Shown here: positions 45,343 to 54,128 of the stretch, in pieces
Layout: every line of letters begins with the position of its first letter
Position numbering within the stretch: position 1 is the first letter of the stretch
Made by a program: the position numbers and the translations under genes
The notes under the pieces: generated by a model
Seen by the model: the letters and a program-made list of their open reading frames with translations, nothing else
Databases searched by the model: none
What the model was told of the DNA's origin: nothing
From: Bacteroidales bacterium
GTDB lineage: Bacteria > Bacteroidota > Bacteroidia > Bacteroidales > Muribaculaceae
Assembly: GCA_015061085.1 (NCBI GenBank)
Contig: SUXG01000001.1
Coordinates: 124,001-188,000, forward strand
Direction: 5' to 3'
DNA: 64,000 bases

Positions 45343-46428
45343 ATGAAGAAAATAGCAATTCTCGCATCAGGCAGTGGTACGAATGCAGAAAACATAGTGC
45401 GCCTTTTTCACGAAGGAAACAAGATACGTGTAGTGCATGTATTGGCAAATCGACAAAAAGCAGGAGTGCATGATAGAATGCAAAAACTTGGTGTTCCGAC
45501 AGAGTATATCCCAAATTCGGTGTGGGAAAATGAAGCATACAAAGTAGTAGATATTCTGCAAAGTAAAGAGGTTGACTTAGTGGTGCTTGCAGGCTTTATG
45601 CGCAAAATAGATTCAGAGATTATCAACGCCTATAAGGGCAGAATTATCAATATACATCCATCTCTGCTCCCTGCTCACGGAGGGAAAGGAATGTGGGGAC
45701 ACCATGTCCACGAAGCCGTAATTGCTGACGGCGACAAGCAAAGTGGTGTGACTGTTCATTATGTTACCGATGAAATCGATGGTGGCGAAATCATAATGCA
45801 ACAAGCTATCGATTTGGAAGAAGGTGAGACAGCTGAATCGTTGGAAGCTAAAATACATCCGGTGGAGTATGACTTATATCCTCGTGCAATTGTGGCGGCG
45901 CTCAAACGTCTGGATACTTCTACTTCGAATCCGACTTCGATAGTCGATTTGGAAGAAGAATCGGCATTTGGCTCTTACGCAATGCCAGTAGAGGAAATAA
46001 AGCCGGAAAAATCTGCTGGTCAGACTCCGGAAGAAGAATGGGCAAAGGAATTGAATATGAAGTATGAACCACAAAACGAGCCGATATCGGCACAGGTTCA
46101 GACTATTAATACACAACAGACTGCGACACCTCCACCCGTAACAGCTCAGCCTCAAAGAGTAGAAACGTCTCATGAGCCGATGCCTTCTACAAATCTTGTG
46201 TGGGCAGTGATTATGACTCTTTGCTGTAATACAATAGCGGGCATTATAGCTATAATCTTCAGTGCGCAAGTGAGCTCTAAATATCATGCCGGAGACATCG
46301 AAGGCGCCAAACGTGCATCTCGTATGTCGGAAGTTTGGATTATAGTTTCGTTTGTTGTCGGTATGCTTGCCAATACGTTGCAGTTCCCGTTGTTGCTCTC
46401 TAAAGAGCTTCTGCTCAATGCATTCTGA
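45343..46428 (+). CDS. purN: PurN glycinamide formyltransferase fused to a CD225/dispanin membrane domain
   Basis: Residues 1-192 are a complete PurN, the N10-formyl-THF enzyme of purine synthesis: ILASGSGTNAEN (6-17) binds the phosphate of GAR, INIHPSLLPAHGG (102-114) holds Asn103 and His105, and VTDEIDGGEI (141-150) holds Asp146. PurN normally ends here. Instead the frame goes on through an acidic, Pro/Gln-rich linker (193-278) into a CD225/dispanin domain (281-345) with two hydrophobic segments flanking SSKYHAGDIEGAKRASRMS. The reading frame is continuous, with no sign of a frameshift. An internal ATG at 45982 could give a separate CD225 protein. The DUF2752 gene overlaps the stop by one base. 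Confidence 0.9.
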   Translation: MKKIAILASGSGTNAENIVRLFHEGNKIRVVHVLANRQKAGVHDRMQKLGVPTEYIPNSVWENEAYKVVDILQSKEVDLVVLAGFMRKIDSEIINAYKGRIINIHPSLLPAHGGKGMWGHHVHEAVIADGDKQSGVTVHYVTDEIDGGEIIMQQAIDLEEGETAESLEAKIHPVEYDLYPRAIVAALKRLDTSTSNPTSIVDLEEESAFGSYAMPVEEIKPEKSAGQTPEEEWAKELNMKYEPQNEPISAQVQTINTQQTATPPPVTAQPQRVETSHEPMPSTNLVWAVIMTLCCNTIAGIIAIIFSAQVSSKYHAGDIEGAKRASRMSEVWIIVSFVVGMLANTLQFPLLLSKELLLNAF

Positions 46429-46805
46429 TGACACGTCGCTCGATATTGCGCCTGATATGGATAGCGGTTGCGATTACCGTAGTAGTGCTATATGTGCTGT
46501 TTGATCCATCGCAATATGGTGTGTTTCCAAAGTGTTACTTCTATCAGTTGACAGGGTTGCAATGCCCGGGTTGTGGCTTGCAACGAATGTTTCATGCACT
46601 ATTGCATGGTGACATCCTTGCTGCATGGCACTACAATGCCTTTCTGCTTTGTTCGCTTCCGTTTTTAGCCTTTCTGTTATGGGTTGAAATGATGCGAACA
46701 AGACGCCAGGCACTATATGCTCGAGTTTACTCCATGCAGACAGTTTGGATAATCATCGTGTTGACTCTCGCATGGTTTGTTTTGCGCAACATCATATCAA
46801 TATAG
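46428..46805 (+). CDS. DUF2752 membrane protein
   Basis: A 125-residue protein with three hydrophobic helices. The family hallmark, a double-Cys turn with following helix, is TGLQCPGCGLQRMFHALLHG (residues 43-62). In Bacteroidetes such genes commonly sit beside CD225/dispanin genes, as here, where the CD225 domain is fused to PurN. The start codon overlaps the stop of the fusion gene (TGATG), so translation is coupled. Function is not known; a Cys-pair near the membrane could bind a metal. Confidence 0.85.
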   Translation: MTRRSILRLIWIAVAITVVVLYVLFDPSQYGVFPKCYFYQLTGLQCPGCGLQRMFHALLHGDILAAWHYNAFLLCSLPFLAFLLWVEMMRTRRQALYARVYSMQTVWIIIVLTLAWFVLRNIISI

Positions 46806-46874
46806 AGGCGCAATACAATGTAGATAAGGCACATTTAGTGCTGAGATTAGGGCGAATGTTGACTAAATAAAAAT

Positions 46875-46904
46875 ACCCCAAAGTTTGGACAAAAACTTCG
46901 GGGT
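46875..46904. terminator. bidirectional terminator between the DUF2752 and phosphopantetheinyl transferase genes
   Basis: Twelve-base arms 46875-46886 and 46893-46904 (one mismatch), A-rich left flank and T-rich right flank; serves converging genes. Confidence 0.8.
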
Positions 46905-46926
46905 TTACTTTAAATTTAGGAGAATT

Positions 46927-47574
46927 TTATTTGCGCTTTTTGAAGGTTGCTGTTTTAAGGGATATTGCGAGTGTTATAATGTATCCTTCTGATTCGTAGC
47001 TGTATAAAACGAACTCTATTTTGTTTCCGTCATCGTCGATGACGTATGCATTGGCTGTGCTATTACTATTGAGAGTCGGTAGTGACTTGATTCTTATACG
47101 ACTACGGAAATCGATGCCTTGTATTAAAGCAGCTTTGTAGAGAGCTTCTTTTGCAGTCCAAGCGATGATGTTTGCAGTGATGTCGTCAGCCGGAACGATA
47201 GCTAATTCTTCATTGCTGAGGTAGCGATCACGAACCTTAAGCACCTGCTCACGAGAGTTTGACTCAACATCGATACCAAGTGCTGTGCGAGGGTTGAAAA
47301 TCGACAAATCGACTTCAGGAGTTTTAGGTAAGGAAGCGACGATAAGCATGTGTCCGGTGTGAGATACGGAGATGCGTGACGATTCGCCGTCCAAAAATGG
47401 AGCGCCGGAGTCGTAATGATCGATGACTCTATAACCGTCTTTGCTATTTTCGCTAAACACTTGTTTGGCAAAAGCGACCCAATTAGGACCCGATAATTGT
47501 TCGTAACCGGTGATTTCTTCAATTCTGACTCCTATGGGAGTAGTGTGGCGGTAGTATATAAATTCGGTCTCCAT
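46927..47574 (-). CDS. 4'-phosphopantetheinyl transferase superfamily protein
   Basis: Transfers phosphopantetheine from coenzyme A to an acyl- or peptidyl-carrier protein. Of Sfp type (215 residues, two pseudo-symmetric halves). SRISVSHTGHMLIVAS (about residues 66-81) is the first conserved stretch; LGIDVES (about 98-104) carries the Mg-binding Asp, and IIAWTAKEALYKA (about 136-148) the WxxKE motif with a key Glu and Lys. It starts 11 bases after the gldE stop on the same strand, so the two form an operon. The carrier protein it serves is not in this window. Confidence 0.88.
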   Translation of the reverse strand: METEFIYYRHTTPIGVRIEEITGYEQLSGPNWVAFAKQVFSENSKDGYRVIDHYDSGAPFLDGESSRISVSHTGHMLIVASLPKTPEVDLSIFNPRTALGIDVESNSREQVLKVRDRYLSNEELAIVPADDITANIIAWTAKEALYKAALIQGIDFRSRIRIKSLPTLNSNSTANAYVIDDDGNKIEFVLYSYESEGYIITLAISLKTATFKKRK

Positions 47575-47585
47575 AGATTATGTAT

Positions 47586-48971
47586 TTAGTCGTTTTCAGT
47601 GGTGTTAGTAGCGTCAGGTTGGATTTCGTTCATCACTTTGACACGTACGCTTATGATGCGATGTTTGCGAATTTCCAAGACAAGAAATCTGCAACGACCG
47701 CAGACTAATGCCTCATTTTTTGTCGGGAAGTCTCCTTTGAGAGCAAGAAGAAGTCCGGCTAAAGTTTCGACTTCGCCGATGTCGCCAAATTCTTCTTCTT
47801 CGACATCAGTGACGCGACAAAAGTCGCTTAGCGATATTTTGGCTTCAAACACAAAAGTGTCGTCAGAAAGTTGTTGGTATAACTTGTCTTCTTCGTCATA
47901 TTCGTCGTCAATATCGCCTACGATTTCTTCAAGGATGTCTTCTAAGGTGACGATACCTTGGGTGCCACCATATTCATCGACCACAATGGCAATATGTGTT
48001 TTCTTTTTGCGAAAGTCCTCTAAGAGGTCGTCAATCATTTTTGACTCAGGGACATAATATGCATCACGCAACAAGCGCTGCCATTTGAATGAATCGTCTT
48101 GCTTGCCGATGTATGGTATGAGGTCTTTGCTATAAAGTACACCTTTAATATTGTCCTGATTTTTCTCATATACGGGAATTCGAGAAAATCCGGATTGAAG
48201 GATTGTTTCGACTACTGTGCTCCATGATGCGTTATATTCGATGTCGGTCACATCGATACGTGAAATCATGATTTCGGAGACTTCCTTTTCGCCAAACGAA
48301 AGAATTCCCTCAAGCATCTCTTTATCCTGCTCGGATTTGACATCTGAGATTTCAAGTACTTGCGAAAGCTCATCGGCAGAAATACTGTCTGATTTCTTGG
48401 TGATAAATCGATTGACAAAGGTTGTTGAATTTGCCATGATTTTGGCAAGAGGTCCGACAAGATTATAGATTATCGTCAATGGCGTTGCGGCGAAAATAGC
48501 CCAACGCAAGGTACGCCCTTTTGCGATAAGTTTAGGAAGGATTTCACCAAAAAGGAGTAGAAGGAAAGTGAGAAATACTGTCTGAACCAAAAAGTTGACA
48601 ACATCGCTATTGAAGATAATTGTTTGGCTTATGGCAAACGAAAGCAGGATGACAAGAGTGACGTTGACAAGATTGTTCGAAATTAGTATTGTGGCAAGAA
48701 GGCGTTCGCTATTGTTTATAAGATTATAAGCTTTATTCTTATGCTCATCGTCTTGGCTTTCTTCAAGTTCTTCAATTTCTTGAGGTGTTAATCCGAAGTA
48801 TGCGATTTCGCTTCCGGAAACAAAAGCCGACATACACAAGCACAAAAGAGCAATTCCGACGATAAATGCCCAACTAAGCCATGAGTCAGGGGCATGAAAT
48901 TCGATTGCTTGTTGCAATAATATCAAAAGATTGACCGTCGGAGACGGCGTAGGTAAAGGGTCTGTATCCAA
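47586..48971 (-). CDS. gldE: GldE-like CNNM/CBS/CorC transporter-associated protein
   Basis: A 461-residue inner-membrane protein: CNNM/DUF21 membrane domain (about 25-205), tandem CBS domains (about 225-345, with DDSFKW... and IAIVVDEYGGTQGIVTLEDI at the end) and a C-terminal CorC_HlyC domain (about 365-450). This is the layout of GldE, which supports gliding-motility lipoproteins and the T9SS in Bacteroidetes; a metal transport role is also possible. The start is TTG at 48971: no in-frame ATG is near, and the -7 box at 49000-49007 leaves about 22 bases of leader. The phosphopantetheinyl transferase gene follows by 11 bases. Confidence 0.85.
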   Translation of the reverse strand: MDTDPLPTPSPTVNLLILLQQAIEFHAPDSWLSWAFIVGIALLCLCMSAFVSGSEIAYFGLTPQEIEELEESQDDEHKNKAYNLINNSERLLATILISNNLVNVTLVILLSFAISQTIIFNSDVVNFLVQTVFLTFLLLLFGEILPKLIAKGRTLRWAIFAATPLTIIYNLVGPLAKIMANSTTFVNRFITKKSDSISADELSQVLEISDVKSEQDKEMLEGILSFGEKEVSEIMISRIDVTDIEYNASWSTVVETILQSGFSRIPVYEKNQDNIKGVLYSKDLIPYIGKQDDSFKWQRLLRDAYYVPESKMIDDLLEDFRKKKTHIAIVVDEYGGTQGIVTLEDILEEIVGDIDDEYDEEDKLYQQLSDDTFVFEAKISLSDFCRVTDVEEEEFGDIGEVETLAGLLLALKGDFPTKNEALVCGRCRFLVLEIRKHRIISVRVKVMNEIQPDATNTTEND

Positions 48972-48998
48972 AACTATATAAAAATTGGTTATCGGAGT

Positions 48999-49040
48999 GC
49001 AAAGTTAAGCAAACAAGAGCAAAATGCCAAATGAAAAAGT
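48999..49040 (-). promoter_or_regulatory. promoter-bearing repeat upstream of gldE
   Basis: On the minus strand TTTG (49028-49031), exactly 20 bases, TAACTTTG (49000-49007). The body shares TTTGCTTAACTTTG and the spacing with the modules at 43170-43355, in opposite orientation. Confidence 0.8.
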
Positions 49041-49156
49041 ATATTTCTATTGAAATCGATGCTATCGATTAGCGATGTTGTGTGATTTGCAGTGCAATGG
49101 TGGACGTAATTGCAAGAAATTTCAGCTCTTTTTGTTGTTGATTGTCCAATTTGTTG

Positions 49157-49164
49157 TAACTTTG
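49157..49164 (+). promoter_or_regulatory. -7 box of the flippase-like gene
   Basis: TAACTTTG ends only eight bases before the ATG at 49173, so the message may be nearly leaderless or use the Met at 49182. Confidence 0.55.
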
Positions 49165-49172
49165 CAGACATT

Positions 49173-50228
49173 ATGGAAGAAATGTCGATAAATCCCGAAA
49201 ATAACGATAAGACACCATTAAGCAAGCGCTTAATCTCGTATGCAGTGAAGTATCTGTTGCCATTGGCTTTGACAGTAGCGTTGGTGTGGTATATGTTTGA
49301 AAAAGTTGATTTCTATCAGATGATGGACATCATTCGCCAAGGTGTGAACTATTGGTGGATACTTTTGGCAATGTTTATCAGTATTTTCAGCCACGTTTTC
49401 AGAGCGTTGCGCTGGCGTCTGCAACTCAGAGCTTTGGGTATCAATCCTCCATTGATGGCTTTGTGTTGCTCAATCTTTGGTACATATGCGCTCAACCTTG
49501 TCTTTCCTCGTCTTGGCGAAGTGTGGCGATGCACTTATATAGCTCAACGCGAGAAGGCATCGTTTACGACAGTCTTTGGTTCTATGCTTGCCGATCGCAT
49601 GACCGATACGTTGACGGTTATAACATTGACTATTTTTACATTCATCGTGGCTTCAGGTGCATTAATCACTTTCTTGACCAAATATCCTGTCGGTCAAGGC
49701 ATCTTGGATTTGGCGCAAAATCCATTATTTTGGGCTGCAATCATCGGGGTGATAGTGATCGTGGTGGTGGCGTTTAAGGTTTTTAAAAGCACGAAGATTG
49801 TCAAAAAAATCACAGAAATGGCTCATGAATTTTGGCAAGGATTTATGGTGGTGACAAAGATGGAGGGCCGTTGGAAATTCTTGGGTTTGACATTCTGTAT
49901 CTGGGGGTGTTTCTTCTTCCAACTCTATGTGGCATTCTATGCTTTCAGTTATACAGCAGAATTGTGCTTTACCGATGGTTATGTCTTCGGTCTTGTGCCT
50001 TGCTTGGTGGCATTTGTGCTTAGTTCTATCGGAATGGCTGTCCCTTCAAATGGCGGATTGGGTCCGTGGAATATCGCAGTGATGTTCGGATTGGCGATAT
50101 ATGGTATCACTGATGCTCAAGGCACAGCGTTCTCAATGCTTGTGTGGAGTGCGCAGACTGTGATGCTTATAATTTTAGGTATATACACTATGATATATAT
50201 ATCAATCGGAAAGAAAAGCAAAAGATAA
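49173..50228 (+). CDS. lysylphosphatidylglycerol synthase TM-region (YbhN-like) flippase protein
   Basis: A 351-residue protein from the ATG at 49173; the frame is open for 21 more codons, but those cross the -7 box. Eight or so membrane helices are visible. The conserved family phrases are FRALRWRLQLRALG (about residues 71-84), YALNLVFPRLGEVWRC (about 108-123) and the C-terminal AVPSNGGLGPWNIAVM (about 289-304). Relatives without the lysyl-transfer domain (UPF0104/YbhN) are thought to flip or bind lipids in the inner membrane. The next gene begins 19 bases after the stop and is likely in the same operon. Confidence 0.85.
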   Translation: MEEMSINPENNDKTPLSKRLISYAVKYLLPLALTVALVWYMFEKVDFYQMMDIIRQGVNYWWILLAMFISIFSHVFRALRWRLQLRALGINPPLMALCCSIFGTYALNLVFPRLGEVWRCTYIAQREKASFTTVFGSMLADRMTDTLTVITLTIFTFIVASGALITFLTKYPVGQGILDLAQNPLFWAAIIGVIVIVVVAFKVFKSTKIVKKITEMAHEFWQGFMVVTKMEGRWKFLGLTFCIWGCFFFQLYVAFYAFSYTAELCFTDGYVFGLVPCLVAFVLSSIGMAVPSNGGLGPWNIAVMFGLAIYGITDAQGTAFSMLVWSAQTVMLIILGIYTMIYISIGKKSKR

Positions 50229-50246
50229 ATTCTTATACCGCAAGAT

Positions 50247-50816
50247 ATGAAATTCTTTAACTCCAACGACGAGGAAAATGACCTGTTTACAGCGACAGAT
50301 CTTCCAAAACAGCCCAAGCCGGTAAAAATGCCTAAGCAGACTCCTGATAATCCGGAGTATTGGGATAAAGAAGAGGGAAGGTGGGATCATTTGCGTATCA
50401 CAGCAAGCATGAAACGATTGCTATTGATCTCTGGTGTGTTGCTCTTAATCATAGGAGTTCTGGGAATTGTAGTAACCTTTTTTAATCCATACATCGATGA
50501 GGCTTCTCAATATGGATATATCGATACGGTAGAGCGCCATGGTTCTCTGATAAAAACTTATGAGTGCAGTTTAATTCCGTACAAGAGTCTTAAAGATACA
50601 GTTGAACCATTTCAAGGAGATTTCAAATTTTCTGCATCTCGCAAATTAGGAAAGGAAATAAAAGAATATCGACATACAGGAACGCCGGTAAAAATAGAAT
50701 ACAAGATATATAAATCGGCAATGCCATGGCGAGGTAATAGCAAAATTGTCGCAGTTTCAATAGATTCGGTCAGCGCCGACTCTATTGTCCCTCCTTTCAG
50801 TAAGAAGTTCGAATAA
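50247..50816 (+). CDS. single-span membrane protein of unknown function
   Basis: A 189-residue protein I do not recognise. The cytoplasmic N-terminus (about 1-52) is polar and proline-rich, with a run of Asp/Glu (NSNDEENDLF) and Lys/Pro (KQPKPVKMPKQ). One membrane helix (about 57-80, LLLISGVLLLIIGVLGIVVT) leads to a periplasmic part (about 85-189) with alternating beta-strand character and a mild basic charge. There is no signal peptide. It follows the flippase-like gene closely, so it may be a partner of that protein. Confidence 0.75.
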   Translation: MKFFNSNDEENDLFTATDLPKQPKPVKMPKQTPDNPEYWDKEEGRWDHLRITASMKRLLLISGVLLLIIGVLGIVVTFFNPYIDEASQYGYIDTVERHGSLIKTYECSLIPYKSLKDTVEPFQGDFKFSASRKLGKEIKEYRHTGTPVKIEYKIYKSAMPWRGNSKIVAVSIDSVSADSIVPPFSKKFE

Positions 50817-50914
50817 ATGGGTACATAACCCAGGGTATTAGGCATAAATGTCACAAAAAAGCACCAAAATATTTTTAACCTAAATCATAATTGCTGAAAA
50901 AAATCGATAATTCT

Positions 50915-50945
50915 TTTGAAATATGGTTAAAATATGATAAATTTG
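50915..50945 (+). promoter_or_regulatory. promoter of the fumarate reductase operon
   Basis: TTTG at 50915-50918, 19 bases, then TAAATTTG at 50938-50945. It leaves a leader of about 145 bases before frdC, which is long and A-rich near its end. Confidence 0.8.
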
Positions 50946-51098
50946 CACGATATTCCACATTTAGTATGCAACTGCAAGTGAGGAATGTTGATTTTTATTC
51001 TGAATCTTAAATGATTTAGAAAGCAAATAAAAACAAAGTAAATAAGAACTAAATTAACTAACTAATTAATAATTAACAATCTAAAAAACAGAACTGCT

Positions 51099-52079
51099 AT
51101 GTGGTTAACAAGCTCATCTGTAGGACGTAAGTTTATCATGGCACTTACCGGTGCTGCTCTCGTCCTATTCATCACATTTCACTGTGTGATGAACAGTGTG
51201 GCAATCTTCTGGCCTTCTGCTTACAATGTAATCTGTGAGTTCCTTGGAGCTAACTGGTATGCATTGGCTGCAACAATGGGTCTTGCTGCACTATTCGTGA
51301 TTCACATTATTTACGCTTTCTGGCTTACAATCCAGAATCGTAAGGCTCGTGGTGCCGATCGTTATGCTGTAACAGCTCGCCCTAAGGGTGTTGAATGGTC
51401 ATCACAAAACATGTTGGTACTCGGTATCGTTGTATTAGCATTCCTTGCTCTTCACCTTTACCAATTCTGGGCTAAGATGCAATTGGTGGAAATCACTTCT
51501 CACGGCATCGAAGGCTGGCATCAATATGAAGGTGCTTCTGTACCTCCAACTGCCGGCACACTCTTCATTCAAGAAGTGTTCTCTCAATGGTGGGTAGTAG
51601 TGGCTTACCTTGTTGGTTTCATCGCTCTTTGGTTCCACATGACTCATGGTTTCTGGTCAATGTTCCAAAGCATCGGTTGGGACAGCACAGCATGGATTCC
51701 ACGTCTTAAGAAAATCTCTGATTGGTGGACAACTATCGTTGTAGGTCTTTTCGCTATCCAAGCAGTAGTGTTCTACGTTCAAGCACAAGACAATTTCTAC
51801 ATCAACGATAAAGGTCTCGAAAAGCAATATATCGAGTCTTTCCAAAACCACTACAAAGTGGAAGCTGAAGACTTGGATCCTATGAGCGAAGAAGCTCAGG
51901 TTGTAGGTCAAAAGTATCAACAATCTCTTGAAAAGTTCATCCCTACTATCAAGGCTGAAAGCGAAGCTCAACAAAAGGCTCAACAAGAAGCTCAACAAAA
52001 AGCTTACGAAGAATACATGAAGCAACAAGCTGCTCAACAAGAAGCTGCTACAGAAACTAATGAAGAACCTCAAAACTAA
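51099..52079 (+). CDS. frdC: fumarate reductase / succinate dehydrogenase cytochrome b subunit with long tail
   Basis: The membrane anchor of a di-heme quinol:fumarate reductase. Five hydrophobic helices (about residues 12-228) hold the usual heme-ligand histidines, for example in FHCVMNS (His28), VIHIIYAFW, ALHLYQFW and WFHMTHGFW. The family normally ends near residue 230; here a hydrophilic tail (231-326) follows, the last 40 residues being a Gln/Ala/Glu-rich helix (QQKAQQEAQQKAYEEYMKQQ). Fumarate reductase is the final step of anaerobic fumarate respiration (succinate production) in this phylum. frdA starts nine bases after the stop. Confidence 0.93.
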   Translation: MWLTSSSVGRKFIMALTGAALVLFITFHCVMNSVAIFWPSAYNVICEFLGANWYALAATMGLAALFVIHIIYAFWLTIQNRKARGADRYAVTARPKGVEWSSQNMLVLGIVVLAFLALHLYQFWAKMQLVEITSHGIEGWHQYEGASVPPTAGTLFIQEVFSQWWVVVAYLVGFIALWFHMTHGFWSMFQSIGWDSTAWIPRLKKISDWWTTIVVGLFAIQAVVFYVQAQDNFYINDKGLEKQYIESFQNHYKVEAEDLDPMSEEAQVVGQKYQQSLEKFIPTIKAESEAQQKAQQEAQQKAYEEYMKQQAAQQEAATETNEEPQN

Positions 52080-52088
52080 TCAAGCGAT

Positions 52089-54107
52089 ATGGAAAATAAA
52101 GAAGTGAAAATCATGAATCCTGCGGATTCTAAAATCCCGGAAGGTCCTATCGCTGAGAAATGGACCAATTATAAGGCTCATCAAAAACTCGTAAACCCTG
52201 CTAACAAGCGTCGTCTTGACATTATCGTTGTGGGTACGGGCCTTGCAGGTGCTTCTGCAGCATCTACACTTGGCGAAATGGGCTTCAATGTGTTGAACTT
52301 TAATATTCAAGACAGCCCTCGTCGTGCACACTCTATTGCTGCTCAAGGTGGTATCAATGCAGCTAAAAACTATCAAAACGACGGCGACTCAATCTATCGT
52401 CTTTTCTACGATACAGTAAAAGGTGGTGACTATCGTGCTCGTGAAGCTAACGTTTATCGTTTGGCTGAAGTGTCTAACAATATCATCGACCAATGCGTTG
52501 CTCAAGGTGTTCCTTTTGCTCGCGAATACGGAGGTCTTTTGGCTAACCGTTCATTCGGTGGTGCTCAAGTGTCTCGTACGTTCTACGCTAAAGGTCAAAC
52601 AGGTCAACAACTTCTTCTCGGTGCATACTCTTCACTCAACCGTCAAATCGAACTCGGCAAAGTTAAGAGCTACAACCGCTACGAAATGCATGATGTCGTT
52701 CTTATTAAAGACGAAAACGGCGTAGAACGTGCTCGTGGTATCATCGCTAAGAATCTTGTGACAGGTAAATTTGAACGCTTCGCTGCTCACGCTGTGGTTA
52801 TCGCTACTGGTGGTTATGGTAATGCTTACTTCCTTTCTACTAACGCTATGGCTTGTAACGGCTCTGCTGCTGTGGCTTGCTATCGCAAAGGTGCGTTGTT
52901 TGCTAACCCTGCATTCGTTCAAATTCACCCAACTTGTATCCCTGTTCACGGTGACAAACAATCAAAGCTTACTTTGATGTCAGAATCACTCCGTAACGAC
53001 GGTCGTATCTGGGTGCCTAAGAAAATAGAAGACGCTCAACGTCTCCAAAAGGGTGAAATCACAGGTAGTGATATTCCTGAAGAAGATCGCGACTACTATT
53101 TGGAACGTCGTTACCCTGCATTCGGTAACCTCGTGCCTCGTGACGTTGCTTCTCGTGCTGCTAAAGAACGTTGCGACAAGGGCTTCGGTGTCAACAACAC
53201 AGGTCTCGCTGTATTCCTTGACTTCAGCGACGCTATCAACCGCCTCGGTATCGACCAAGTGCGTCAACGTTACGGCAACCTCTTCGATATGTATGAAGAA
53301 ATCACCGACGTTAACCCTGGCGAACTCGGCAAGGAAATCAACGGTTACAAATACTATAACCCAATGATGATTTATCCATCTATCCACTACACAATGGGTG
53401 GTATCTGGGTGGACTATGAACTTCAAACATCTATCAAGGGTCTATTCGCAATCGGCGAATGTAACTTCTCTGACCACGGTGCTAACCGTCTTGGTGCTTC
53501 TGCTCTTATGCAAGGTCTTGCTGACGGTTACTTCGTACTTCCATACACAATCCAAAACTATCTTGCTGACCAAATTCGTGTGCCTCGCTTCAGAACAGAC
53601 AGCCCTGAATTTGACGAAGCAGAAAAGAAATGTCAAGCAGAACTTGATCGCATGATGAACATCAAGGGTAAACGTTCTGTTGACTCTATTCACAAAGAAT
53701 TGGGTCGTGTGATGTGGGATTACGTTGGTATGGCTCGTACAAAAGAAAGCCTCACTACAGCTATCGCTAAACTCAAAGAATTGCGTAAAGAATTCAATAC
53801 TAACCTCTTCATTCCTGGTGATCAAGAAGGCATGAACATCGAGCTTGACAAAGCGTTCCGCCTTCGTGACTTCATCACTATGGGTGAACTCATGGCTCAC
53901 GATGCGTTGAATCGTAACGAGTCTTGTGGTGGTCACTTCCGTGAAGAATACCAAACAGAAGAAGGCGAAGCTAAGCGTGACGACGAAAACTACTTCTACG
54001 TTGCTTGCTGGAAATATGAAGGAGAAGATGGTAAAGAACCAACTCTCATCAAAGAAGCTCTTAACTACGAAGCTATCAAAGTTCAAACACGTAACTATAA
54101 GTCATAA
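52089..54107 (+). CDS. frdA: fumarate reductase / succinate dehydrogenase flavoprotein subunit
   Basis: The catalytic subunit, 672 residues, on the cytoplasmic face. [18 protein letters not shown] (49-66) is the FAD-binding Rossmann loop; the flavin-linking His81 is in [17 protein letters not shown] (78-94). Active-site segments [14 protein letters not shown] and [17 protein letters not shown] supply the His and the proton-donating Arg, and [11 protein letters not shown] the second flavin contact. The gene has codon choice of a highly expressed gene (GCT, CGT, GAA preferred), leaving long open frames on the other strand that I do not count as genes. It sits between frdC and frdB. Confidence 0.98.
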   Translation: MENKEVKIMNPADSKIPEGPIAEKWTNYKAHQKLVNPANKRRLDIIVVGTGLAGASAASTLGEMGFNVLNFNIQDSPRRAHSIAAQGGINAAKNYQNDGDSIYRLFYDTVKGGDYRAREANVYRLAEVSNNIIDQCVAQGVPFAREYGGLLANRSFGGAQVSRTFYAKGQTGQQLLLGAYSSLNRQIELGKVKSYNRYEMHDVVLIKDENGVERARGIIAKNLVTGKFERFAAHAVVIATGGYGNAYFLSTNAMACNGSAAVACYRKGALFANPAFVQIHPTCIPVHGDKQSKLTLMSESLRNDGRIWVPKKIEDAQRLQKGEITGSDIPEEDRDYYLERRYPAFGNLVPRDVASRAAKERCDKGFGVNNTGLAVFLDFSDAINRLGIDQVRQRYGNLFDMYEEITDVNPGELGKEINGYKYYNPMMIYPSIHYTMGGIWVDYELQTSIKGLFAIGECNFSDHGANRLGASALMQGLADGYFVLPYTIQNYLADQIRVPRFRTDSPEFDEAEKKCQAELDRMMNIKGKRSVDSIHKELGRVMWDYVGMARTKESLTTAIAKLKELRKEFNTNLFIPGDQEGMNIELDKAFRLRDFITMGELMAHDALNRNESCGGHFREEYQTEEGEAKRDDENYFYVACWKYEGEDGKEPTLIKEALNYEAIKVQTRNYKS

Positions 54108-54128
54108 AACAATTAAAACTAATTAAAA

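Noticed and set aside
45874-46434. 186-codon antisense frame over the purN-CD225 fusion
   Set aside because: Shadow of the real gene; the composition is that of a frame-shifted complement.
53442-54086. 214-codon open frame antisense to frdA
   Set aside because: Explained by the strong codon bias of frdA; several such frames lie across this operon and none has a domain or signal peptide with a promoter.
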